From: Micromonospora sp. NBC_01796
GTDB taxonomy: Bacteria > Actinomycetota > Actinomycetes > Mycobacteriales > Micromonosporaceae
Assembly (NCBI RefSeq): GCF_035917455.1
Contig: NZ_CP109078.1
Span: 2,790,001-2,854,000, forward strand
DNA: 64,000 bases
Reading direction: 5' to 3'
Positions 7,485 to 16,205 of the stretch are shown piece after piece (the stretch's first letter is position 1; every line of letters starts with the position of its first letter). The notes beneath the pieces were generated by a model, which worked only from the letters and a program-made list of their open reading frames with translations, was not told the DNA's origin and made no database searches. The translations under genes were made by a program, and so were the position numbers.

Positions 7485-9128
7485 ATGACGCTCACCGCCA
7501 CCACCCAACCCGTCCCCGACAACGGATCCCGCAGACACCGCCGCCGGATCGGCCTCGCCGTCGCCACGGCCGTCGCCCTGGTCGGCACCGGTGCCACCAT
7601 CAGCCCGCAGCCGGCCTCGGCCGCCACCATCGACACCGGCGCCTACTACGTCATCACCTCGCGCCACAGCGGCAAGGCACTCGACGTCTACAACCTCGCG
7701 ACGAACGACGGCGCCCCGATCGTGCAGTGGACCCGCAACGACGGAAACCAGCAGCAGTGGCAGTTCGTCGACGCGGGCAGCGGCTATTACAAGATCAAAT
7801 CCCGGCACAGCGGCAAGTTCCTCGAGTTGCCCAACGCCAACGACGGCACCCAACTCGTCCAGAACGCCGACAACGGCACCACCCGCCAGCACTTCCAGGT
7901 CGCCGACTCCGACGGCGGGCACGTGCGGTTCGTCAACCGGCACAGCGGCAAGGCGCTGGACATCTGGGAATGGTCCACCGCCGACGGCGGGATCATCTCC
8001 CAGTTCCAGGACCTGGGCGGCTGGAACCAGCAGTGGCAACTCAACCGGATCGGTTCCGGCGGAGGTGGCACCGGCTGCGGCAGTGGCTCGTTCAACGCCG
8101 AGGCGGTGCTGAACGGGAGCACATGGACCGCCCGCAACGGCAGCAGCACGGTCTACACCGGCACCGACATGCGCTCCGCGATGCAGGCGGCGGTGAACAG
8201 CCTCTCCCCGGGTCGTACCTCGAAGCAGCGGGTGGTCGTACGCGGCTCGGGTTCGATGAGCGCGGGAGCGCGCCTCTCCCTGCCGAGCTACACGATCCTC
8301 GACGTCTGCGGCACGATCAACGTGACCGGATCAGGATCCGGAGACCAGGCACCGGTGTACGCCAGAGGCGCCACCGACATCGAGGTGCAGCACCTGAACC
8401 TCACCGGATCACCCCTGTACGGGATTTTCATGCGCAACGTCAACAACCTGATCCTGGGACAGATCGACATGCGACTCTCCAGCGGCCTGGGCGTGCGGAT
8501 CGACAACCACGGCGGGGACCGCGCGGTGAAGGTACGCAGCATCCGGATCGACAACGTGTACGTGCAGGGCACCAGCAGCCAGGGCGTGGAGACGTACGGG
8601 GTGGACGGGTTGACGGTCGGGACCGTCACCGCCCGGAGCACCGGCGAATCGGGCCTGCTGCTCAACGACACGATCAACGCCACCGTCGGAACCGTCGACG
8701 CCGACAACGCCGGCACCGGCACCGGGTACGCCGCGTTCCGGATGGCGAACCGCAACGGCCGGGTCGGCAGCAGCTACCCGACGAACATCCGGGTCGGCAC
8801 CGTGATCGCCCGAGGGGGCGGACGCGGGATCTTCTGCGTCTCGGAGAGCGGCGGGGCCGTCATCGACCGGGTGACCATCTCGAACACCGGCAACAACTCG
8901 ATCCTGGTGGAGAACTGCTACAACGTGACGATCGCCGGGGTCTCCGGGACGGTCACCGGCGGCGGCGAGGTCAGGGTCGCCGCGCGTACGGAGTTTCCGA
9001 TCTCCTCCGGCATCACGTTCCAGAACCTGACGGTGACCAACACCAACATCACCCAGAACCCCTGCGGTGGCGCCAACAACGTGGTCCGGAACGTGACCCG
9101 GGTCAACTCCACGTTGAGCTGGTGCTGA
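7485..9128 (+). CDS. Secreted ricin-lectin plus beta-helix protein
   Basis: 547-residue exported protein. Seen: a twin-Arg-like basic N-terminus then a signal peptide ending ASA (about residue 45); a ricin-type beta-trefoil (CBM13-like) at about 48-190 with three RHSGK repeats and QxW-type motifs (QQWQF, QQWQL); a Gly linker; and a right-handed parallel beta-helix at about 210-547 built of short TVGTVxA-type turns with paired Cys near the end. This pairing is typical of polysaccharide lyases or related hydrolases, but no lyase Arg/Lys motif is certain. Start at ATG 7485 behind GGGAGG. The upstream sugar-repressor-like operator supports a carbohydrate role. Confidence 0.82.
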   Translation: MTLTATTQPVPDNGSRRHRRRIGLAVATAVALVGTGATISPQPASAATIDTGAYYVITSRHSGKALDVYNLATNDGAPIVQWTRNDGNQQQWQFVDAGSGYYKIKSRHSGKFLELPNANDGTQLVQNADNGTTRQHFQVADSDGGHVRFVNRHSGKALDIWEWSTADGGIISQFQDLGGWNQQWQLNRIGSGGGGTGCGSGSFNAEAVLNGSTWTARNGSSTVYTGTDMRSAMQAAVNSLSPGRTSKQRVVVRGSGSMSAGARLSLPSYTILDVCGTINVTGSGSGDQAPVYARGATDIEVQHLNLTGSPLYGIFMRNVNNLILGQIDMRLSSGLGVRIDNHGGDRAVKVRSIRIDNVYVQGTSSQGVETYGVDGLTVGTVTARSTGESGLLLNDTINATVGTVDADNAGTGTGYAAFRMANRNGRVGSSYPTNIRVGTVIARGGGRGIFCVSESGGAVIDRVTISNTGNNSILVENCYNVTIAGVSGTVTGGGEVRVAARTEFPISSGITFQNLTVTNTNITQNPCGGANNVVRNVTRVNSTLSWC

Positions 9129-9166
9129 CCGGGTTCGAACGAGCTTTCACGCGTACGACGGTTGCG

Positions 9167-9202
9167 GGCCGTGGCTCGGCGGTGGTCTCGCCGGCCACGG
9201 CC
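9167..9202. terminator. Bidirectional terminator
   Basis: GGCCGTGG/CCACGGCC stem with an inner GGC/GCC pair, between the ends of two convergent genes (9128 and 9213), so it can serve both. Confidence 0.65.
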
Positions 9203-9212
9203 GTTCCGTGCG

Positions 9213-10232
9213 TCAGGAAGCGTTGCCGGCCGGGGCGGGGCGGTAGCGGCCGAGAGCCGATTCGGCCCGGCTGATCGTGTCGGGGTGACCGAACAGTCCG
9301 GGCAGGCCACCGGTGTGCAGGAAGACCGTCCTGGCGTCCGGGGCGATGTCCCCGTCCCGGACGGCGGCGGCCAGGCCCGCCATCGCCCGGCCCGTGTAGA
9401 TCGGATCGAGCACGATGCCCTCGCTCCGCGCGGTCAGCTCGAGTGCTTCGGCGGACGGCCCGGTGAGGTGGCCGTAGCCGTCGCCGACCTGGTCGCCCCG
9501 GATGCGCAGCTCGTGCGCGGGCACCCCGGTCCCATCGAGCCGACCGGCCAGGGCGGCGACCGCCTCGGCCGGTTCGGGCAGGGCGCCGACGTCGACTCCG
9601 AGCACCCTGCCGGCGCCGAGCGCGACGACGAGTCCCGCCATGGTGCCGCCGGAGCCCAGCTCGACCACGACAACGTCGACATCGGGCACCTGTACGAGCA
9701 GCTCCCGACCCGCCTCGACGTACCCGTACGCCCCGACGGCGTTGGAGCCGCCGAACGGAATCAGCTCGGGCCGGGCCCCGCCACCGCGCAGCTCGTCGAC
9801 GATCCCGGTGGCAACGGTGGCGAGTTGGCCCCGGTCCACGTCACCGGCCCAGTGGATCTCGGCGCCGAAGAGACCGTCCAGGGCCAGGTTCCCGGAGCTC
9901 GAGCGACCCGGTTCACCGGGAAAGACCAACACCACCCGCAGACCGAGTCGGGCGCCCGCGGCGGCGGTCAGCCGGGCATGGTTGCTCTGCGGCGCACCGG
10001 TCGTGACCAGGGTGTCCGCACCGTTGGTCAGCGCGGCACCGATGGTCCATTCGAGCTTGCGGATTTTGTTGCCCCCGCCACCGAGACCACCGAGGTCGTC
10101 CCGCTTCAGCCACAGACCACCGGGGGCAAGCCCGATGGCCTCGGCGAGTCGGGGCGCGGGCTCGACGGGTGTCGGCCAACTGCCCAACGTCACCCGCCGA
10201 CCCGGCGTCGGTACGGAGTCGAAAACCGTCAT
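9213..10232 (-). CDS. D-cysteine desulfhydrase / ACC deaminase-family PLP enzyme
   Basis: 339-residue fold-type II PLP enzyme. Seen: WLKRDDL, then GGGGNKIRKLE carrying the Schiff-base lysine (about residue 55), the TTGAPQSNHAR substrate loop, the Gly-rich phosphate cradle GSGGTMAGL, and FLHTGGLPGLFG at the C-terminus. These define the ACC deaminase/D-cysteine desulfhydrase group: either 1-aminocyclopropane-1-carboxylate to 2-oxobutanoate and ammonia, or D-cysteine to pyruvate, sulfide and ammonia. The two cannot be separated by eye; desulfhydrase is the commoner activity. Cytosolic. Its promoter must lie in the 60 bases before the IS-split hairpin or in the IS end. Confidence 0.88.
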   Translation of the reverse strand: MTVFDSVPTPGRRVTLGSWPTPVEPAPRLAEAIGLAPGGLWLKRDDLGGLGGGGNKIRKLEWTIGAALTNGADTLVTTGAPQSNHARLTAAAGARLGLRVVLVFPGEPGRSSSGNLALDGLFGAEIHWAGDVDRGQLATVATGIVDELRGGGARPELIPFGGSNAVGAYGYVEAGRELLVQVPDVDVVVVELGSGGTMAGLVVALGAGRVLGVDVGALPEPAEAVAALAGRLDGTGVPAHELRIRGDQVGDGYGHLTGPSAEALELTARSEGIVLDPIYTGRAMAGLAAAVRDGDIAPDARTVFLHTGGLPGLFGHPDTISRAESALGRYRPAPAGNAS

Positions 10233-10309
10233 CGCTGCTTCCCTTCCTCCACCCCCGCATCATCCACCGCCTGGGTGGGCAGGTGGTGGTCGAGCTGTGG
10301 CGTTCCACT

Positions 10310-10323
10310 GCCCCCAGGGGGGC
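10310..10323. repeat. 14-bp direct repeat, left copy (probable target duplication)
   Basis: GCCCCCAGGGGGGC, identical to 11631-11644. The two copies bracket the IS exactly and are themselves nearly palindromic, being the loop-proximal part of the ancestral hairpin. Confidence 0.75.
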
Positions 10324-11630
10324 TGTCATGTCCCGGGTCATCTGTCAAAGGGGTGTCCCGGGACATGTGTCAGTGGGTTGGTGTGAGTGGGGTGTAGCTC
10401 TTGCCGGGGGTGATGGTGACGTGGCCGAGGGGGTGGCCGCTGGTGGTGTAGACGGTGATGTGGTTGTTGTCGCGGATCGCGGTGAGGGTTTGGCCGTGGT
10501 AGGCGCGGCCGATGCCGATCCGGGTTTGGCCGACGTGGAGTGTGCCGGTCTCGGTGACGCGGGTGCGATGGATCGTTGCGTCGGTTTGGATCGGTAGTGC
10601 TTGGGGGCTGCCGTGCTGTGGGGCGGTGGTCCAGGCGTGGTGCGGGGTTGCTCGTCCGGGTAGGGCGCTGTGGCGGCGGTGGTTGTAGTGGTCGCGGTAG
10701 GTGTCGAGTTGGTGTTGTAGTTGTCGCAGGGTGCGGGGTTGGTGTGGTTGGGCGCGGAGCCATTTTTTGAGGGTTTGGTGGTGCCGTTCGACCTTGCCGC
10801 AGGTTTGTGGGTGGTAGGGACTGGAGTGGATCAGGCGGGTGCCGTAGTGGTGGACGGCTTTGGCGAAGCGTGAGGGGCCGGCGTTGGTGTGTAGTAGGCG
10901 GCTGGTGAATGCCAGGCCGTTGTCGGATAGCACGATCGCGGGTGGGCCGTGGTCGGTGAATGCTCGGCGGATGCTGGTGATCGCGGCGGCTGCGGTCTCT
11001 GCGGGGGCGGCTCGGCAGGCGACGAGCATGCGGGTGCAGTCGTCGAGGACGTCGAAGATGACTACGGGGGTGCCGTCGGCGAGGGTGAGGCCGGTGGCGT
11101 CGATCTGGTAGCAGTCTCGGGGTTGGGCGTAGGCGAAGCGGCGCCAGGAGCTGCGGGGTCGTTTGGCGGGATTGCGGTCGAGGAGGTCGTGGCGGGCGAG
11201 GACCCGGTTGATGGTCGATCGTGCTGGTACCGCCCAGGCGGGGGTGGTTTCGGAGGCGATGCGTTGGAGTTCGTCGCGGATGTGGTCCGCGCCGTTGTCC
11301 ACACCGAGGTCGGCGCGGAGCTTGCAGATCCACGCGTCCAGTTCCGGGGGTGTGATGGAGGGGCTGTGGTGCGGTCGTCGGGATCGTTGCCGCCATGCCC
11401 CTTCGGCTTCGATGCGAGCCCGGTGTCGGTAGTAGGTGCGGGCGTTGACGCCGTTGTCGCGGCACCACTGCTGCACGTTATCGATCTTCACGCCTGCTGC
11501 GAGCAGGGCATCCAACGCGGTCATGACCTGCCGCCGGTTCGCCATGCCCAGCAGTCATACCGCCCGGACCACTGATCTTGTGACACATCTACCGGGACAT
11601 CAACTGCGACAGATCTCATGGGACTGAAGA
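10324..11630 (-). mobile_element. IS481-family insertion sequence
   Basis: About 1.3-kb element with one transposase gene. Ends are imperfect inverted repeats of about 45 bp: the left end (10324-10372) and the complement of the right end (11583-11630) share GTCCC, ATCTGTC, GTCCCGG and ATGTGTCA in the same order. The element lies between two copies of a 14-bp sequence, taken as the target-site duplication. It appears intact and so possibly active. Confidence 0.85.
10370..11545 (-). CDS. IS481-family transposase
   Basis: 391-residue DDE transposase with no frameshift. Seen: N-terminal HTH (residues about 10-70, WCRDNGVNARTYYRHR), a second HTH_28-like segment, and the rve integrase core with the catalytic residues in CYQIDATGL (D), IVLSDNGLAF (D) and GKVERHHQTLKKWL (E), followed by the YNHRRHSAL motif common to the family. 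Single-ORF organisation separates it from two-frame IS3 elements. Codon use is Arg/His-rich but of similar GC content to the host, so the donor was probably another actinomycete. Confidence 0.92.
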   Translation of the reverse strand: MANRRQVMTALDALLAAGVKIDNVQQWCRDNGVNARTYYRHRARIEAEGAWRQRSRRPHHSPSITPPELDAWICKLRADLGVDNGADHIRDELQRIASETTPAWAVPARSTINRVLARHDLLDRNPAKRPRSSWRRFAYAQPRDCYQIDATGLTLADGTPVVIFDVLDDCTRMLVACRAAPAETAAAAITSIRRAFTDHGPPAIVLSDNGLAFTSRLLHTNAGPSRFAKAVHHYGTRLIHSSPYHPQTCGKVERHHQTLKKWLRAQPHQPRTLRQLQHQLDTYRDHYNHRRHSALPGRATPHHAWTTAPQHGSPQALPIQTDATIHRTRVTETGTLHVGQTRIGIGRAYHGQTLTAIRDNNHITVYTTSGHPLGHVTITPGKSYTPLTPTH

Positions 11631-11644
11631 GCCCCCAGGGGGGC
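11631..11644. repeat. 14-bp direct repeat, right copy
   Basis: GCCCCCAGGGGGGC, matching 10310-10323 base for base; see the IS entry. Confidence 0.75.
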
Positions 11645-11687
11645 GCAGAACCGCCACAGCCCTACCGGGGTATGGAGGACGGGGCGG

Positions 11688-12767
11688 TCAGCGTACGTCC
11701 GGGTTCTTGTCGCGAAGTGCCTGCGCGACGGCGTCGCGGACCCGGCCGTCCTCGCGCTGCTTGCGCCGGGCACGGTTGCGGCGGGCGAACAGGTACGCCC
11801 CGACGACAACGGCGATCAGTACGACGACCAGCACCAGGAGCTGCCACGGAGTGGCCCAGCCGTGTGTCGTGCCCTTGACCGGTTCGAGCGGGGTAGTGGA
11901 ACCCGACGCGTCGGTGAGCAGGGGCGTCAGGGTCGCGGTCGCGGCCAGCCTCAGCGCGGGCGCCACACCGTGCACGGGTACGGACACCTTCCGGCTCTCA
12001 CCCGGTAGCAGCTCCGGCGGCGCCTTGATCTCGCCCGCGTCGACCCGCAGCCAACCGAACGGGCCGGAGACCGACACGGCCTGCTGGGCGGACAGGACGG
12101 CGTTCCCGGTGTTGTGGATCGTGTACGTGACCGTGGCGTCGCCCTTGGCGAAGGGGTTGGACGTGCCGTCGTAGTCCACGTGCAGGTCCTCGATCGCGAG
12201 GTTCGGCTTGAGCTCGCCGCCGACCCGCAGCTTGATCCGGATACCGAGGCGCCGGTCCACGTTGATCCCCGCCGCCTGGTCGGGCTGGGTCAGGGAGGTC
12301 AGGATGCCGCCCACGTAGTCGCCGGGCGTGGCGTTGCCCGGCACGGTGACCTTGAAGGGGACCTGGGCGGTCTTGCCGGGCTCGACGTGGACGCTGCCGC
12401 CGCCGGCCTTGACCCAGGCACCGACGCCGACGGACTTCCCGTCCTTGGCGAGCAGGTCGAGTTGGCCGGTGTCGGTCGTGAAGCCGTCTGCGGCGTAGAC
12501 GGTCAGGTCGAGCGCGACCGGTCCGTGGTTGGCGACGACCATGGCGTCGTCGACCGCGCCACCGGGGTTGACGGCGTAGCTGAAGCTGGACCGGTCGGCG
12601 CCGTAGCTGTTCGAGGCCGTCCTCACCGTCCAGGCGACATCGCCGTCCGCCGCCAGGGCTGGGCCGGCGGCCAGGCCGACGACCGCGAAGACCGCGATCA
12701 GGGCCAGAGCCGCGGTACGGAGAAAGGCGGCGACGCCTGTGTTCCGGGGCGTTGTGGACGATTGCAT
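11688..12767 (-). CDS. DUF916 / WxL-interacting-type membrane-anchored protein
   Basis: 359-residue surface protein. Seen: signal peptide (AALALIAVFAVVGLAAGPALA), a peptidoglycan-binding-like DUF916 domain (about residues 45-180: FSYAVNPGGAVDDAMVVAN, and PGDYVGGILTSL), a second Ig-like domain (about 190-300: YTIHNTGNAVLS), one transmembrane helix and a basic Arg/Lys tail. This matches the Firmicute WxL-interacting proteins that bind WxL domains and peptidoglycan. It lies 92 bases downstream of a phosphatase with a WxL-like tail, so they are probable partners. ATG 12767 is preceded by GAGG. Confidence 0.8.
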   Translation of the reverse strand: MQSSTTPRNTGVAAFLRTAALALIAVFAVVGLAAGPALAADGDVAWTVRTASNSYGADRSSFSYAVNPGGAVDDAMVVANHGPVALDLTVYAADGFTTDTGQLDLLAKDGKSVGVGAWVKAGGGSVHVEPGKTAQVPFKVTVPGNATPGDYVGGILTSLTQPDQAAGINVDRRLGIRIKLRVGGELKPNLAIEDLHVDYDGTSNPFAKGDATVTYTIHNTGNAVLSAQQAVSVSGPFGWLRVDAGEIKAPPELLPGESRKVSVPVHGVAPALRLAATATLTPLLTDASGSTTPLEPVKGTTHGWATPWQLLVLVVVLIAVVVGAYLFARRNRARRKQREDGRVRDAVAQALRDKNPDVR

Positions 12768-12859
12768 CTCGTGGTCCTCAGGGGATCTGGAGCGGGTTGG
12801 AGCGGAGCGGCGGGGTAAGCACCCGCAGGTGCCTACCCCGCCCGGCAATGCGGATCCGA

Positions 12860-14785
12860 TCAGCTGCTCAGCGCGGTGATCGTGAGGGTGGCGCGGTAGT
12901 TGCCCTTCGCGATGCTGTCCGGGAACTTCAGACCCAGGTCGGCACCGAGCTTGGCCGAGCCACGGGGGTGGCCCTGCTCGGCCGAACCGAGGCCGCGCGA
13001 GACAGACAGGCCCTGGCCCTGGTCGTCGTACGAGGAGAGCACCGGAGCGCTGGCCTGGGCACCGGCACCCGCGTCGAGCACGTACGGGGTCCAGCCGAGG
13101 TAGGAGCCGGAGAACTTCTTGCTGCCGTCCTGGAAGTCACCCACGCTGGCCGAGATCGACCACGGGGAGAGCGAGCGACGGCTGTCCGACACGATGATCG
13201 GGTTGATCTTGCCCGCCGCCTCGAAGTGGTTGCCGTTGACCTCCTGCGCGGTGCCGAGGTCCACCAGGCCGTTGTTGCCGTCGATCGTCCAGCCGAACTC
13301 GCCCGGAGCCACGTCCGGCACGTTGACCTGGAGGTCCTGGCCGTCGGCGTGGAGCGGGTGCACCGAGACCTTGTCAACGATCGAGCCCACGCCCTGGTCG
13401 CCGTTGGCGGCGCTGCGGATGTTCTCGACCACGAGCTTGTCGTTGCGTACCTGGACCTTGACGTAGGTCCGGACGTGCTCCTGGTTCTCGACCGAGTTGT
13501 ACCAGTAGTTGTCCGGGTTCAGCGGGTCGGCGCCGTTGCCCGCGCCGCTGGTGCCGCTGCTGTCCGGCTTGGTGATGTCGTAGTACTTCGAGCCGGAGGC
13601 CGAGTTCGCGGTGACGTAGAGGACGCCGCCGGGGCCGGCGACGACGTCTTCGGCACCGGGCTGCTCGTTCGGGTCCGCCTTCTCGCCGTTCTTGATCAGG
13701 TAGCTACGGGAGTAGCTGTGGTCGTGGCCCTGGAGCACCATGTCGACGCCGAGCTTCGAGAACGTGGTCGGGAAGTCGACGCGGCGGGCCTTGTTGTCGC
13801 CGTCCTTGGCGTGCGAGGCCGGCGAGTAGATCGAGTGGTGGTAGACGAGGACCTTCCACTTGGCCTCGGCACCGTGCTGGTTGATGACGTCGGTGACGTA
13901 CGCGGTGTGCGCCTCGTCGCCGCCGCCGCCCGAGGAGGTGGCGTAGCTGTTGCTGTTCAGGTCGATGAACAGCACGTCCTTGTAGATGTACCAGTAGTCG
14001 CCACCCGAGGTGTTGGAGGCCGGGTTCCCGTTGGCGTAGTACGGGGCCGAGCGGTCCGTGTTCGGGGTGAAGTGGTGCTGCTCCCAGGCCTTGCCGCCGA
14101 CGTCGTGGTTACCGATGGTCGCCGCGACGGGGTACTGGCGAAGCTGGTCGGGGGCGAGGAAGGCGTTCCACTGGGCCTCGGTGTTCGCCGTCTCGACGTG
14201 GTCACCGCCGGACACCAGCATCTCGATGTTCGGGTTGGCGGTGAGCGCGACGTTCAGGGTGTCCTGCCAACCGGCCTGGTCCTTGGCGATGTCGCCGGAG
14301 GAGCCGATCTGCGGGTCGCCGAAGAACAGGAAGTCGTAGTCGCCCTCGAAGTCCTGCGTCTTGAACGAGTACGCCGGGGACCAGTTGCCCTCGGCGCCGA
14401 CACGGTACGAGTACGCCGTGTGCTCCTTCAGACCGGTGATCGTGGCGTGGCGGTTAAAGCCGCCGCTGGTGGCGATGTTCGCCCCACCGGTGGCGTCGAA
14501 GCTGAGGGCGCCGGCCGGGAACTCGCCGTTGACGATCTCGGCGGTCGGGGCCAGTTGGATCTTCTGTGCGGTGTCGGCCGAGGAGTACCAGGTCACGATG
14601 CGCTGGGTCTCGTCGGCGCCCACACCGAGGACGATGCCGGTGAGCGAGGTGGACTCGGCTGCGCTGGCAGCGGACGCCAGGCCGCTACCGGCGGCTACCG
14701 CCAAGCCCAGGAATGCCGCCGTGGCCCCTGCGGCCACTCGGCGCCGCACAAGCCCGGAGGCTCGTGTCGTGTTGCTCGATGTCAT
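12860..14785 (-). CDS. Secreted purple-acid-type metallophosphatase with WxL-like C-terminus
   Basis: 641-residue exported phosphoesterase. Seen: signal peptide (to about 43, ASAAE); an N-terminal FN3-like purple acid phosphatase domain (about 45-140, SYRVGAEG); a calcineurin-like catalytic domain (145-400) with the metal ligands in FFGDPQ, SGGDHVE, TIGNHD, YHHSIYSP and LQGHDHSYSR; then a beta-rich tail (455-641) with FGWTIDG, PWSISASVGDF and YRATLTITAL, resembling a WxL cell-wall-binding domain with Ile in place of Leu. A PHO box 100 bases upstream indicates induction by phosphate starvation. ATG 14785 follows AAGGA. Confidence 0.85.
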   Translation of the reverse strand: MTSSNTTRASGLVRRRVAAGATAAFLGLAVAAGSGLASAASAAESTSLTGIVLGVGADETQRIVTWYSSADTAQKIQLAPTAEIVNGEFPAGALSFDATGGANIATSGGFNRHATITGLKEHTAYSYRVGAEGNWSPAYSFKTQDFEGDYDFLFFGDPQIGSSGDIAKDQAGWQDTLNVALTANPNIEMLVSGGDHVETANTEAQWNAFLAPDQLRQYPVAATIGNHDVGGKAWEQHHFTPNTDRSAPYYANGNPASNTSGGDYWYIYKDVLFIDLNSNSYATSSGGGGDEAHTAYVTDVINQHGAEAKWKVLVYHHSIYSPASHAKDGDNKARRVDFPTTFSKLGVDMVLQGHDHSYSRSYLIKNGEKADPNEQPGAEDVVAGPGGVLYVTANSASGSKYYDITKPDSSGTSGAGNGADPLNPDNYWYNSVENQEHVRTYVKVQVRNDKLVVENIRSAANGDQGVGSIVDKVSVHPLHADGQDLQVNVPDVAPGEFGWTIDGNNGLVDLGTAQEVNGNHFEAAGKINPIIVSDSRRSLSPWSISASVGDFQDGSKKFSGSYLGWTPYVLDAGAGAQASAPVLSSYDDQGQGLSVSRGLGSAEQGHPRGSAKLGADLGLKFPDSIAKGNYRATLTITALSS

Positions 14786-14819
14786 CGATTTCCGTTCCTT
14801 GTTCGATAGAGACATGGAG

Positions 14820-14847
14820 AGCTTTCCAATAGATATATGGAAAAGCT
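14820..14847 (-). promoter_or_regulatory. AT-rich leader hairpin of the phosphatase gene
   Basis: AGCTTTTCCA pairs with TGGAAAGCT around an AT-rich loop, 35-60 bases before the start codon. It is conspicuous against the GC-rich surroundings; mRNA stabilisation or a regulator site is possible, neither shown. Confidence 0.35.
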
Positions 14848-14885
14848 TTTCCCGATGACGGGGAATCGCATCTCAAGCTTTACCT

Positions 14886-14907
14886 GGATGATGAACCCGT
14901 CATGAAC
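14886..14907 (-). promoter_or_regulatory. PHO box (PhoP direct repeats)
   Basis: On the minus strand two adjacent 11-base units, GTTCATGACGG and GTTCATCATCC, fit the actinomycete PhoP repeat GTTCACC-N4 at 5 and 6 of 7 conserved positions. The box lies about 100 bases before the start of a secreted phosphatase, exactly the gene type such boxes control. Confidence 0.72.
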
Positions 14908-14951
14908 GTGATCTTGCGGCTGCCTGGACTTTCCGAGATACCTGGACTGAC

Positions 14952-16169
14952 TCAGGACCCGGACACGCGTTCAATGAACCAGATCAGCCCCATGATGGAC
15001 ACGCCCGCAGAAACGACACCGGTCGCCCAGAGTCCGAGTTTCGGCGCACGGCGCCGCAATACGATCAGCAACGGGAACACCACCGCGATGATCGTCAACT
15101 GCACGGTTTCGATACCTACGTTGAACACCAGCAGGGACCACAGCAGAGTCCAGGACCAGGCTTCGTTGATTCCCAGCGCACCGGCGAAACCCAGGCCGTG
15201 CACGAGACCGAAGCAGAACACCACCCCGAGCCGAATCCAGCCCCGACGATCGAGACTGAAGTGCCCCCGGCCCGCCGTCTCCAGGTCGGTGGCGTGGTCA
15301 CCACGTCGCCAGATCCCCCACAGGTGCCAGCCGGCGACCACGGCGATCGACAACGCGATCACGGGTTCCACGACACTCCCGGGCACGTCGACCAGGCCGA
15401 GGGCGGCGAGCATGAACGTCACCGAGTGCGCCAGGGTGAAGCTGGTGGCGGCGAGCACGATCTCCCGCAGCCGCCGCGACCCGGCGATGAGCGCCACCAG
15501 GAACAGGATGTGGTCGATCCCGGTGAGCAGGTGCTCGGCACCCAGGACGAAGAACTCCCGGAATCGCTCGTACCAGGCCTGCCCGGTGGAGAAGGACGGG
15601 TTGGCCGAGTCGAGCGCGGCAGAGCCGGAGCGACCGTCGATCTCGTACGTGACGATCGTCTTGGTGCCCTTGACGTAACCCTCCCCGTCAGGGAAAAGAC
15701 CGCTGCGGACCTCGTGCGCGTCGGTCCGCTCCGGGCAGGTCCAGTCGAACACCAGATCGGCGTACGGCACGCCCTCCCGCTCGGTCATCGCCACGTCGCC
15801 GACCTGCATCGCCGTACAGGACTCACCATCCGAGGTCACAGAGAAGCGCTCGGTGACATATTTGGTGGCCGACTGCGCGTGGGTCTTCAGCGCCGCCGCC
15901 TGCGCCCCGGTGTCGCCCGCGTCGAATGCGGCGGTTCCTTCCCGGAAGAGAGAATCGTCGTCCTCGTAGTCGGCGGCGGACACCACAAAGAGGTCGTATT
16001 CGAGCCCCAGCTTCGTCCGTATGTGACCCTCGTCTCCCGCTGTGATATTCGCGTACACAGTCGACGAAAATCCATGGGCGAACGCCGGTACGGCGTTCAG
16101 AATAGCGATGACTGCCGCCGCGATCCCGACAACGGTGACGATAACGGTACGGCGGACGGGTCTCATCAT
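14952..16169 (-). CDS. HupE/UreJ-like membrane protein
   Basis: 405-residue membrane protein. Seen: signal-like N-terminus ending AFAHGF, an extracytoplasmic domain of about 190 residues with two Cys (SCTAMQ, WTCPE), then 6-7 transmembrane helices carrying conserved His: HLLTGIDHILFL, FTLAHSVTFML and LVHGLGFAGALG. This is the HupE/UreJ_2 family, thought to move nickel, cobalt or other divalent metal. It precedes the metallophosphatase on the same strand, so supply of its metal is a reasonable guess. Two in-frame ATGs (16169, 16166) follow GAGGGAG. Confidence 0.82.
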   Translation of the reverse strand: MMRPVRRTVIVTVVGIAAAVIAILNAVPAFAHGFSSTVYANITAGDEGHIRTKLGLEYDLFVVSAADYEDDDSLFREGTAAFDAGDTGAQAAALKTHAQSATKYVTERFSVTSDGESCTAMQVGDVAMTEREGVPYADLVFDWTCPERTDAHEVRSGLFPDGEGYVKGTKTIVTYEIDGRSGSAALDSANPSFSTGQAWYERFREFFVLGAEHLLTGIDHILFLVALIAGSRRLREIVLAATSFTLAHSVTFMLAALGLVDVPGSVVEPVIALSIAVVAGWHLWGIWRRGDHATDLETAGRGHFSLDRRGWIRLGVVFCFGLVHGLGFAGALGINEAWSWTLLWSLLVFNVGIETVQLTIIAVVFPLLIVLRRRAPKLGLWATGVVSAGVSIMGLIWFIERVSGS

Positions 16170-16205
16170 GCGGCTCCCTCGTAATGGCCAGTGCACGTTG
16201 CATGG

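Larger units (their letters stand above)
10294..11660 (-). terminator. Terminator hairpin split by the IS element
   Basis: Left arm GCTGTGGCG...GCCCCC (10294-10315) and right arm GGGGGC...CGCCACAGC (11639-11660) are complementary across the IS. Joining them restores a stem of about 20 bp with a tiny loop, 28 bases past the stop codon of the DUF916 gene. Today neither half alone forms it, so transcripts of that gene may read into the IS. Confidence 0.6.

Noticed and set aside
5659-7485. 608-codon minus-strand frame over rho
   Set aside because: Antisense shadow of an obvious Rho.
11688-14785. Sortase-type anchoring of the phosphatase or DUF916 protein
   Set aside because: No LPxTG-like motif is present; the DUF916 protein has a plain transmembrane helix with a basic tail.
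12752-14809. 685-codon plus-strand frame over the phosphatase
   Set aside because: It is antisense to a protein with clear phosphatase motifs and has Val/Arg/Asp-rich shadow composition.
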